From positions 1 through 6,445 of the forward strand of contig JAHJWA010000159.1 in the NCBI GenBank assembly GCA_018828205.1: a DNA stretch of 6,445 bases, written 5' to 3'. Shown here in pieces: positions 1 to 5,497 of this stretch. The DNA comes from Alphaproteobacteria bacterium (lineage in GTDB: Bacteria; Pseudomonadota; Alphaproteobacteria; Sphingomonadales; Sphingomonadaceae). Below the pieces are notes generated by a model. The model was given only the letters and a program-made list of their open reading frames with translations, made no database searches and was not told where the DNA came from. Position 1 is the stretch's first letter. Each line of letters begins with the position of its first letter. The position numbers and the translations under genes are program-made.

Positions 1-1411
1 AGTCCGCCAGCCGCTCGAGGCGCTGATGGGCGAGAAGATGAGCGAATGGCTCGAGGAAAACCCCGCCGACGCCAAATCGATCATCCAGAAGGTGATCGAC
101 GCCGCCGCCGCGCGCGAGGCCGCGCGGCGCGCGCGCGAGATGAGCCGCAAGGGCGCGATGAGCGTCGCCAGCCTGCCAGGCAAGCTGGCCGATTGCCAGG
201 ACCGCAATCCGGAGAACTGCGAGCTGTTCCTGGTCGAGGGCGATTCGGCCGGCGGCTCGGCCAAGCAGGGCCGCGATCGCCGCACGCAGGCGATCCTGCC
301 GCTCAAGGGCAAGATTCTCAATGTCGAGCGCGCGCGCTTCGACCGGATCATCTCGTCGAAGGAGGTCGGCACGCTGATCCAGGCGATGGGCACCGGCCTG
401 CGCGACGAATTCACGCTCGACAAGCTGCGCTACCACAAGATCGTCATCATGACCGACGCCGATGTCGACGGCGCGCATATCCGCACGCTGCTGCTGACCT
501 TCTTCCACCGCCAGATGCCCGAGATCATCCGCGCCGGGCATCTCTTCATCGCCCAGCCGCCGCTCTACAAGATCCAGAAGGGCAAGTCGGAGGTCTATCT
601 CAAGGACCAGCCCGCCTACGACCGCTTCCTGGTCCAGACCGGGCTGCACGGCCGCCTGCTCGAGACCGCCGGCGGGACGCGCGGCGGCGCCGAGCTGGCC
701 GGGCTGGTCGAGCACGCGCTGCGGCTGCGCAATCTGTTCGGCTTCGTGCCGCGCAAATACAATTACGCGCTGATCGAGGCGATGGCGCTGGCGGGCGCGC
801 TCGACCCCGAGCTGACCGACCGCAGCGAGGCGCTGACCAAGGCCGCGGCGCATCTCCAGATGGGCGACACCGAGGCGCGCTGGAGCGCCGATATCGGCGA
901 GGACGGCCTGGTTCGTTTCCGCCGGCTGTGGCGCGGGGTCACCGACGTCCACGAGATCGAGGCGGCCTTCCTCACCAGCGCCGAGGCGCGCAAGCTCCAC
1001 CGCGTCGCGGGCGAGCACGCCGAGGTCTACGAACATCCGGTTCATCTGGTGAAGGGCAGCGAGGACGAACCCGAACCGGTCGATCCCGACAGCGCCGACG
1101 AGACCGATTCCGACGCCCCGGCGATCGCCGACGACACCGCGATCACCCTGCCCTCGCAGCTGCTCGACGCGGTCATGGCCGCGGGGCGCAAGGGCCAGAA
1201 GGTGCAGCGCTACAAGGGTCTGGGCGAGATGAACGCCGAGCAATTGTGGGAGACCACGCTCGATCCCGACAACCGCGCGCTGCTCCAGGTCAAGGTCGAG
1301 GATGCCGATGTGACCGACGAGATCTTCACCCGGCTGATGGGCGATATCGTCGAGCCGCGCCGCGAGTTCATCCAGGACAATGCGCTCAACGTCGCCAATC
1401 TCGATGTCTGA
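1..1411 (+). CDS. gyrB: DNA gyrase subunit B (5' end missing)
   Basis: This is the C-terminal part of GyrB, the ATPase subunit of type II topoisomerase DNA gyrase, which with GyrA introduces negative supercoils into DNA in the cytoplasm. The reading frame is open from base 2, so the ATPase domain and start lie outside the window; the ATG at 26 is internal (VRQPLEAL precedes it). The Toprim domain is plain: ELFLVEGDSAGGSAKQG, with the catalytic Glu codon at 236-238, and the metal-binding DADVDG at 455-472. The tail holds QRYKGLGEMN (1205-1234) and the gyrase-type end FIQDNALNVANLDV. QGRDRRTQAILPLKGKILNVE marks GyrB rather than ParE. Between Toprim and tail (about 620-1150) is the long insertion typical of Gram-negative GyrB, ending here in an acidic Asp/Glu/Pro-rich stretch (about 1055-1140). 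About 470 residues are visible. A transporter gene follows after 6 bases. Confidence 0.97.
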   Translation, partial: VRQPLEALMGEKMSEWLEENPADAKSIIQKVIDAAAAREAARRAREMSRKGAMSVASLPGKLADCQDRNPENCELFLVEGDSAGGSAKQGRDRRTQAILPLKGKILNVERARFDRIISSKEVGTLIQAMGTGLRDEFTLDKLRYHKIVIMTDADVDGAHIRTLLLTFFHRQMPEIIRAGHLFIAQPPLYKIQKGKSEVYLKDQPAYDRFLVQTGLHGRLLETAGGTRGGAELAGLVEHALRLRNLFGFVPRKYNYALIEAMALAGALDPELTDRSEALTKAAAHLQMGDTEARWSADIGEDGLVRFRRLWRGVTDVHEIEAAFLTSAEARKLHRVAGEHAEVYEHPVHLVKGSEDEPEPVDPDSADETDSDAPAIADDTAITLPSQLLDAVMAAGRKGQKVQRYKGLGEMNAEQLWETTLDPDNRALLQVKVEDADVTDEIFTRLMGDIVEPRREFIQDNALNVANLDV

Positions 1412-1417
1412 CCGCGG

Positions 1418-2599
1418 ATGAGCGAGGCCGGGGGAAAACCGCTGCGCAGGCACGAGACGGCCGATTCGCTCGGCGGTGACGCGCGCGAGGCTTCGAGCGC
1501 GGAAAACCGCATCGAGCGCGGCGGCTTCCTGCTGTTCCTGGCGCTGGCGACGCTCGCCTTCCTGGTGATCGTGCTGCCCTTCGCCGCGCCGATCCTGTGG
1601 GCGGCGCTGGCGGCGATCATCTTCCAGCCGCTCTATCGCCGCTTCCTCGACTGGCGCCCCGGGCGCGAGAACCAGGCCGCGGTCGCCACCTTGCTGGTGA
1701 TCACCTTCGTGGTGGTCCTGCCGGCGGTGCTGATCGGCAGCGCGATCGTCACCCAGGCGATCGAGGTGGTGGTCGCCTTCCAGGAGGGCCGCATCGATGT
1801 CGCGGGCTGGTTCGCGCAGATCATGGGAGCGCTGCCCACCAGGGTGCAGGCCGAACTCGCCCAATCGGGCTGGGGCGATCTGGTCGCGGCGCAGGAGCGG
1901 ATCCAGGATTTCGCCGAACAATCGGCCGGGCTGATCGCGGCGCAGGCGCTGGCGATCGGCGGCGGAGTCGCGGGCTTCGTGCTGGCGCTCGGCGTCGGTC
2001 TCTATGTCGGCTATTTCTTCCTGCGCGACGGCAGCGCGATCGGCCATGCGGTGGTTCGCGCGCTGCCGATGGAACGCAGCATCGCCGAACGGCTGGCCGA
2101 ACGCTTCCTCACCATCGTGCGCGCCACCATCAAGGGCTCGGGCGTGGTCGGGCTGGTCCAGGGGGCGCTGGGCGCGATCACCTTCTGGATCGTCGGCGTG
2201 CCTTCGGTGCTGCTGCTGGGGCTGCTGATGGCGATCGCCTCGCTGCTCCCCGCGGTGGGACCGGCGCTGATCTGGGTGCCGGTATCGATCTACCTGCTCG
2301 CCACCGGGGCGGTCTGGGAGGGCGTGGTGGTGATCGCCTCGGGCGTCGCGGTGATCGGGCTGGCGGACAATATCCTGCGCCCGATCCTGGTCGGCCGCGA
2401 CACCGGCATTCCCGACTGGATGATCCTGGTGACCACGCTGGGCGGGCTCGCGCTGATCGGGCTGTCGGGCATCGTGCTCGGCCCGCTCGCGGCGGGGATG
2501 TTCCTCGCGGGCTGGTCGATCCTGAGCGAACAGCGCGAAGACGCCGCCGGGGATGCGCCCGAAACCGCGCCGGAAACCGCGCCCGGGACCGCGCCGTGA
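1418..2599 (+). CDS. AI-2E family transporter (PF01594, YdiK/PerM-like)
   Basis: A 393-residue polytopic inner-membrane protein of the AI-2E (formerly UPF0118/PerM) family. Members have been linked to autoinducer-2 export (TqsA) or Na+/H+ exchange, but most substrates are unknown, so no transport role is assigned. A hydrophilic N-terminus of about 35 residues precedes paired hydrophobic helices (GGFLLFLALATLAFLVIVLP, then AAVATLLVITFVVVLPAVLI). Next come an amphipathic middle region and a second helix bundle. Family hallmarks are FFLRDG, the loop ASLLPAVGPALIWVP, LADNILRPILVGR, and a final GLSGIVLGPLAAG helix. The C-terminus is a short APETAPETAPGTAP repeat. The ATG lies 6 bases after the gyrB stop with no clear Shine-Dalgarno site, which fits translation following gyrB. 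No in-frame alternative start with a better ribosome site is visible nearby. The stop overlaps the next gene's GTG. Confidence 0.9.
   Translation: MSEAGGKPLRRHETADSLGGDAREASSAENRIERGGFLLFLALATLAFLVIVLPFAAPILWAALAAIIFQPLYRRFLDWRPGRENQAAVATLLVITFVVVLPAVLIGSAIVTQAIEVVVAFQEGRIDVAGWFAQIMGALPTRVQAELAQSGWGDLVAAQERIQDFAEQSAGLIAAQALAIGGGVAGFVLALGVGLYVGYFFLRDGSAIGHAVVRALPMERSIAERLAERFLTIVRATIKGSGVVGLVQGALGAITFWIVGVPSVLLLGLLMAIASLLPAVGPALIWVPVSIYLLATGAVWEGVVVIASGVAVIGLADNILRPILVGRDTGIPDWMILVTTLGGLALIGLSGIVLGPLAAGMFLAGWSILSEQREDAAGDAPETAPETAPGTAP
2555..2596 (+). repeat. 12-bp tandem repeat at transporter 3' end
   Basis: Three consecutive 12-base units, GCGCCCGAAACC (2555-2566), GCGCCGGAAACC (2567-2578) and GCGCCCGGGACC (2579-2590), are followed by a half unit GCGCCG (2591-2596). 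They encode the Ala-Pro-Glu-Thr-like tail of the transporter. The last G is also the first base of the following gene's GTG start. The third unit supplies GGGA (2585-2588), a possible Shine-Dalgarno site 7 bases before that start. The 12-bp period keeps frame, so copy changes would only alter the tail length. Confidence 0.75.
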
Positions 2600-3351
2600 A
2601 CTGGCAACCGCCATCCTTCCCTCCGCACCGTCACCGGACGACGCAGCAGCAACAGGTCGGTCAGCTCATCATCGCGGGCGCGCTGGTGATCTTCCTGCCG
2701 CAGCTGCCGCTGGGCAATTACCTGCTCTATCCCTTCACCATCCTGACCACCTGGTTCCACGAGATGGGCCACGGGCTCGCCGCGCTGGCGCTGGGGTGGG
2801 AATTCGAGCGGCTGGTGCTGCTCGCCGACGGCTCGGGCTATGCCGAAAGCTATTCCCCCGCCGACCCGGGCGCTCTGGCCGCCGCCTTCGTGAGCCTGGG
2901 CGGACCGCTGGGTCCGAGCGTGATCGGCGCCGCGCTGATCGCCGCGACCCGCCGTCACGAATGGTGGCGGCCCGCGCTCTATGCGCTGGCGGCGATCATC
3001 CTGCTCTCGACGCTGATCTGGGTGCGCAGCATGGTGGGCTTTGTGGTGCTCCCGCTGATCGCCGCCGCGCTGGTCGCAATCGCGCTCAGGGCACGCGGCG
3101 GGCTGGTTCGCTTTTCGGTGCAATTCCTCGGGGTGCTGGGCGCGCTCAGCATGCTGCGCGACTGGCACTACCTGTTTTCCTACAGCGGCATGATCGGCGG
3201 GCGGCCGATGCTGTCGGACACCGGCGCGCTCGAGCAAGCGCTGTGGCTTCCCTACTGGCTATGGGCGATCGTGATCATCGCGATCTCGGCAGCGATGGTG
3301 GGCGCCGCGCTCAAATTCGCGCTGGCCGAGGACGGCGGCCCCCACCGCTGA
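2596..3351 (+). CDS. M50B-type membrane metalloprotease-like protein
   Basis: A 251-residue polytopic membrane protein resembling the M50B peptidase-like family (PF13398), distant relatives of site-2 intramembrane zinc proteases. After a hydrophilic start containing QQQQ (about residues 17-20), a hydrophobic helix leads to TILTTWFHEMGHGLAALALG. The zinc motif HEMGH has His55, Glu56 and His59. The loop with LLADGSGYAES (Asp78) and the LGGPLGPSVIG helix match the family layout. The later LSDTGALEQAL (Asp208) sits where the family usually has a conserved Ser-Asp, plausibly the third zinc ligand (inference). About six membrane helices are apparent. The start is taken as GTG at 2596 because it overlaps the transporter stop as GTGA, has GGGA 7 bases upstream, and the homology-like region begins just downstream. 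A longer upstream reading frame is only a shadow of the transporter gene. Substrate unknown; proteolysis is unproven. Confidence 0.82.
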   Translation: MNWQPPSFPPHRHRTTQQQQVGQLIIAGALVIFLPQLPLGNYLLYPFTILTTWFHEMGHGLAALALGWEFERLVLLADGSGYAESYSPADPGALAAAFVSLGGPLGPSVIGAALIAATRRHEWWRPALYALAAIILLSTLIWVRSMVGFVVLPLIAAALVAIALRARGGLVRFSVQFLGVLGALSMLRDWHYLFSYSGMIGGRPMLSDTGALEQALWLPYWLWAIVIIAISAAMVGAALKFALAEDGGPHR

Positions 3352-3359
3352 GCGTCAGC
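3347..3359. repeat. small inverted repeat spanning two convergent stop codons
   Basis: GCTGA (3347-3351), three bases GCG, then TCAGC (3355-3359) make a perfect 5-bp inverted repeat. The TGA stop of the protease gene (3349-3351) is in the left arm, and the TGA of the opposite-strand gene (3357-3355) is in the right arm. It could act as a weak two-way transcription end, but the stem is short and there is no T-run on either side, so it may simply follow from two facing stop codons. Confidence 0.4.
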
Positions 3360-4017
3360 TCGGCCTGATCGACCGATCCGCACCGTCATAGGTGACGCTG
3401 GTATCGACTTCGCCGGTACCGATGGGACCCCTACCGATGGCACCGTCGGCGCTGGACGATTCCTGCCCCGATGCGACGGGTTCTTCGGCGTCGCGGACCA
3501 GCTCGACGAACAGCTTCTCGTAATGGTTGAGCGCGCGGCGCATTTCCTCGGTGGTGGCGGTGCTGCCCTTGTCCGCGATCCCGCGTCCCTCGCGATAGTG
3601 GCTGGCCACCTCGCCATGGTGGACCGTCAGATCCTCATAGCGCCGGTCGAAATCCTCCACCGGGAAGCCGCGCTGCTCCATCATCGTGCCCAGCAAGCGG
3701 TCGGCGCGCAGCACCGCTTCCTGCGGGCTGTCGACGAACAGCGTCTTGGCTTCCTGCCATTCGCCGCTGAACCGGTCGCGTTCCTCGGCAGCGAGCGGGC
3801 GGATGCGGAATTGCGAGACGCGCTGCTCGCGCTCCGCGAGATTGCGCTCCGCCTTGCCGCGCCCGCCGACGCGCTCGACCGTGCGGTCGTATTCCTCGCC
3901 ATAGCGCTCGCGCAGCCTGGCGGTCGCGCGGCGGCGCAGCAGGAACCAGATCAGCGCCAGGATGATCACCGCCGCCGCGACGATGATCAGGAAGGTGGTG
4001 GTCTGGTCGGCCTGCAT
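3355..4017 (-). CDS. single-pass membrane-anchored protein of unknown function
   Basis: A 220-residue protein with one N-terminal transmembrane helix (about residues 9-27, ending FLLRRR). By the positive-inside rule the rest should be cytoplasmic. A charged, helix-rich part follows (RLRERYGEEYDRTVERVGGRGKAE, split by short breaks), then EWQEAKTLFVDSPQEAVLRADRLLGTMM, GFPVEDFDRRYEDLTVHH and NHYEKLFVELV. The pattern recalls a widespread uncharacterised family of small membrane proteins often annotated only as hypothetical; no enzymatic motif is visible. The last 40 or so residues are Ser/Gly/Asp-rich and look disordered. The start is ATG at 4017, because GGGGAG (4030-4025) lies 7 bases upstream; an in-frame ATG at 4032 overlaps that site and is less likely. 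The gene is convergent with the protease gene, 3 bases apart, and lies 111 bases downstream of a TetR-like gene on the same strand. Confidence 0.8.
   Translation of the reverse strand: MQADQTTTFLIIVAAAVIILALIWFLLRRRATARLRERYGEEYDRTVERVGGRGKAERNLAEREQRVSQFRIRPLAAEERDRFSGEWQEAKTLFVDSPQEAVLRADRLLGTMMEQRGFPVEDFDRRYEDLTVHHGEVASHYREGRGIADKGSTATTEEMRRALNHYEKLFVELVRDAEEPVASGQESSSADGAIGRGPIGTGEVDTSVTYDGADRSIRPS
3417..3444. repeat. imperfect 15-bp-period repeat in gene tail
   Basis: TACCGATGGGACC (3417-3429) and TACCGATGGCACC (3432-3444) match at 12 of 13 bases with a 15-base period. On the minus strand they encode the repeated Gly-Ile/Pro-Gly-like stretch (GAIGRGPIGTG) in the low-complexity tail of the membrane-anchored protein. 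It probably reflects a local duplication in a weakly constrained region. Confidence 0.55.
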
Positions 4018-4024
4018 CGGAAGT

Positions 4025-4030
4025 CTCCCC
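4025..4030 (-). promoter_or_regulatory. Shine-Dalgarno site deciding the start at 4017
   Basis: Read on the minus strand, GGGGAG is followed by 7 bases (ACTTCCG) and then ATG at 4017. This is good spacing and chooses that ATG over the in-frame ATG at 4032, which would sit upstream of and against the site. Confidence 0.7.
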
Positions 4031-4039
4031 ATGGCCCGT

Positions 4040-4053
4040 GCCGCGGCTGCGGC
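4040..4053. repeat. short inverted repeat in leader of membrane-protein gene
   Basis: GCCGC (4040-4044), loop GGCT, GCGGC (4049-4053) form a perfect 5-bp GC stem. It lies between the TetR-like gene and the membrane-anchored protein gene, about 20 bases upstream of the latter's start. No T-run follows in either direction, so a classic terminator is unlikely. In such GC-rich DNA it may be chance. Confidence 0.3.
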
Positions 4054-4073
4054 GTTCCGGACCTTCGGGGATA

Positions 4074-4098
4074 AACCCGGTTCGCGCCGCTGCGTTCC
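4074..4098 (-). promoter_or_regulatory. possible EcfG-type (general stress) promoter
   Basis: On the minus strand GGAAC (4098-4094) is followed by 16 bases and then GGTT (4077-4074). Alphaproteobacterial EcfG sigma factors of the PhyR/NepR stress pathway are known to use GGAAC, 16-17 bases, CGTT. The match is 5 of 5 and 3 of 4 with allowed spacing. It would give a leader of about 50 bases before the start at 4017. One base deviates from consensus, and short motifs arise by chance, so this is a candidate only. Confidence 0.35.
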
Positions 4099-4128
4099 TC
4101 AGGGGCGCGTTCCCAGATGATGCGTGGC

Positions 4129-4755
4129 TCAGGCGGCGCGCAGGCCCGCGAGACCGCGCGCGCCGCGGTCCTTGCCCGAAAGCCCCGCGAACATGGTCTC
4201 GACGATCACCGCGAGCTTCTCTTCGCTCAGCCGCTCGTCGAGCATCATCAGCACTTCGGGCTGGGTGTAGGCGACCACCATCTGGTTGATCAGCGACAGC
4301 GCCGGATCGATCTCGAGACCCTCGAAATAGCCATCGGCCTGCGCCTGCGCGATCAGCTCGCACAGATAGTGATCGGCCAGATCGATATAGGAGCGCACCC
4401 GTTCGAAACGGCGCGAGCCCAGCTCGCACAGCAGCGCGAAGGCTTCGGGATCGCGGCGGTATTCGGCGCGGTTGTGAAGAAAGCGGCGCGCGAAGAATTC
4501 GTAGAATTTGCGGATCACCGGCAGATCGCTCGCGACCACCTCTTCCATCATCGCGACATGCGGCGCGAACCAGCATTCGGCGGTGGCGTCGAACAGATCG
4601 CTGTCCTGCGGGAACAGCGCGTCGATCCGCGCGCGCGACAGGCCGGCCTCGACCGCGAGCACCTCGGGGGTGATCTCGGCGCCGCGCTTGGCGGTCAGCT
4701 CGATCGCCAGCCGCGCCAGCCGCGCGCGCTCGCGGGTCCTGTCTTCCCTGGTCAC
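4129..4755 (-). CDS. TetR/AcrR-like transcriptional regulator
   Basis: A 208-residue protein with the size and layout of TetR-family repressors: an N-terminal helix-turn-helix (about residues 10-55) followed by an all-helical ligand and dimer domain. The first helix RARLARLAIELTAKRG, the turn ITPEVLAVEAGLSRARIDALFP and the following DSDLF match the TetR pattern, with GLSR and the LFP turn readable. The position normally held by a Tyr in the recognition helix (xxYxxF) is Asp45, which is unusual. The start is GTG at 4755, supported by a strong AAGGAGG 9 bases upstream. The ligand and target genes cannot be read from sequence. Neighbours on the same strand are a membrane-anchored protein downstream and a lipid-related operon 85 bases upstream; either, or the gene itself, might be a target. 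A half-palindrome over its possible promoter hints at autoregulation. Confidence 0.82.
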   Translation of the reverse strand: MTREDRTRERARLARLAIELTAKRGAEITPEVLAVEAGLSRARIDALFPQDSDLFDATAECWFAPHVAMMEEVVASDLPVIRKFYEFFARRFLHNRAEYRRDPEAFALLCELGSRRFERVRSYIDLADHYLCELIAQAQADGYFEGLEIDPALSLINQMVVAYTQPEVLMMLDERLSEEKLAVIVETMFAGLSGKDRGARGLAGLRAA

Positions 4756-4764
4756 TCTTGCGCG

Positions 4765-4771
4765 CCTCCTT
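4765..4771 (-). promoter_or_regulatory. strong Shine-Dalgarno site supporting a GTG start
   Basis: The minus strand reads AAGGAGG, 9 bases before GTG at 4755. It is the strongest ribosome site in the window and fixes the TetR-like gene's start at the GTG. Confidence 0.75.
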
Positions 4772-4783
4772 GGTCGCTCCCGC

Positions 4784-4812
4784 CATTTAGCCCAAGCAGG
4801 CGAAGGTTTAAA
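4784..4812 (-). promoter_or_regulatory. weak candidate promoter of TetR-like gene
   Basis: On the minus strand TTTAAA (4812-4807) is followed by 17 bases and TAAATG (4789-4784). Agreement with the -35 and -10 consensus is about 4 of 6 and 3 of 6. The spacing is ideal, these are the only AT-rich patches in the 85-base gap, and transcription would begin about 20 bases before the start codon. The evidence is weak but the position is sensible. Confidence 0.3.
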
Positions 4813-4832
4813 GGCAATGCGGCGGCAAACCT
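4804..4832. repeat. inverted repeat, possible TetR-type operator
   Basis: AGGTTT (4804-4809) and AAACCT (4827-4832) are perfect inverted copies separated by 17 bases. The left arm overlaps the candidate -35 of the TetR-like gene. Inside and across the right arm are direct copies of GGCAA at 4813-4817 and 4824-4828, 11 bases apart, about one helical turn. TetR-family regulators often bind palindromes over their own promoters, so this is a reasonable operator candidate, but the arms are short. Confidence 0.35.
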
Positions 4833-4840
4833 GCGCCGGC

Positions 4841-5497
4841 TCAGCGACGCGCGCGCGAGCGCAGGACGGTGACGAGGATCGGCCCGATCAGGGTCCAGAC
4901 CGCGACCCACCAGCCCGCCGATGCCGCGGCGATCCAGATCCCCCACCAGACGCAGGCGGTGCCGATGAATTCGAGGCGCGTCGCGGTGCCGCGGCGCCGC
5001 TCGCCGAACCATTCGCATCCGATCCCGGCCACGAATAGCGCCAGCCCGGCCAGCGCCAACCCGCTCACCGGCTGGTCCCAGCTCGCCTCGAGTATGCCGT
5101 ATTGCGCCGGGCTCGAGACCATGAACATCAGCACCGCCTGGAGCAGGAACACCTTGACCAGCGCGGCCAGCGCGAAGCGGCCCGGGGCCCGGTCCTGGGC
5201 GCGATCCTGGGCCAGCAGCCGCGCATGGTGCGGGTCCGCGCCCTCGCGGCGCCAGCGCAGCAGCCGCTGCAGCGCCAGCCGGAGGCCCCAGAGCACCGCC
5301 ATCGCCATCAGCATCGTCGCCAGCGGCCCGGGCTCGGCGAGCCGCAGCCAGCTCAGCAGCGCCAGCAGCGCGATCCCGCCGCCCCAGAAGGCGTCGACGA
5401 AGGACGCATTCTCCGCCCGCGGCGCCAGCACCCACAGGATCAGCGCCAGCCCGAGCAGGATCGCCGCATTGGCGAGCAGTGCCTCGATGATGATCAT
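4841..5497 (-). CDS. DUF1295-like polytopic membrane protein, shortened
   Basis: A 218-residue membrane protein with about six hydrophobic helices, resembling DUF1295 (PF06966), a family related to steroid 5-alpha-reductase and isoprenylcysteine methyltransferase-type membrane enzymes. Matching features in order are VDAFWGGG (Asp35, Trp38), LWGLRLAL (69-76), a charged loop, VFLLQAVLMFMVSSPAQ (116-132) and TACVWWGIWIAAASAGWW (180-197). What usually lies just before that last helix, a segment of about 20 residues with an RHPNYFGE-like motif, is missing: CEWFGERRRGTATRLEFIG stands in its place. The usual C-terminal RRPGYxEYxxRTSxFxP tail is also absent, and the protein ends LRSRARR. The other frames downstream do not encode the tail, so this is not a simple frameshift. 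The ATG overlaps the acyltransferase stop (ATGA), with GGAGGA 5 bases upstream. It may be a diverged subfamily or a non-catalytic remnant. Confidence 0.72.
   Translation of the reverse strand: MIIIEALLANAAILLGLALILWVLAPRAENASFVDAFWGGGIALLALLSWLRLAEPGPLATMLMAMAVLWGLRLALQRLLRWRREGADPHHARLLAQDRAQDRAPGRFALAALVKVFLLQAVLMFMVSSPAQYGILEASWDQPVSGLALAGLALFVAGIGCEWFGERRRGTATRLEFIGTACVWWGIWIAAASAGWWVAVWTLIGPILVTVLRSRARR
5190..5213. repeat. 12-bp direct repeat in DUF1295 cytoplasmic loop
   Basis: CGGTCCTGGGCG (5190-5201) and CGATCCTGGGCC (5202-5213) match at 10 of 12 bases. On the minus strand they encode the doubled AQDRAQDRA in the charged loop between helices. A small local duplication is likely, of uncertain effect. 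Confidence 0.5.

Noticed and set aside
1..1411. Topoisomerase IV subunit ParE instead of GyrB
   Set aside because: The SAKQGRDRRTQAILPLKGKILNVE stretch, the long insertion after Toprim and the NALNVANLDV end are GyrB features; ParE lacks the insertion.
1597..2595. N-terminal extension of the M50B frame back to 1597
   Set aside because: The extra 333 residues are Arg/Gly/Ala-rich and lie inside the AI-2E transporter in another frame. The GTG at 2596 overlapping the stop explains the start.
2290..3237. Long minus-strand open frame of 315 codons opposite the transporter and protease genes
   Set aside because: The translation is rich in Arg, Gln, Ala and Pro with no domain pattern, and it lies opposite two genes with clear family motifs. 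Long antisense frames are expected at this GC content.
4018..4128. Rho-independent terminator after the TetR-like gene
   Set aside because: Only short GC stems (4040-4053, and CGGG/CCCG at 4066-4079) are present, without a T-run in the required direction.
3635..4786. 383-codon minus-strand open frame bridging the TetR-like and membrane-protein genes
   Set aside because: It crosses two better-supported genes in another frame, has strongly Arg-rich composition and no recognisable domain.
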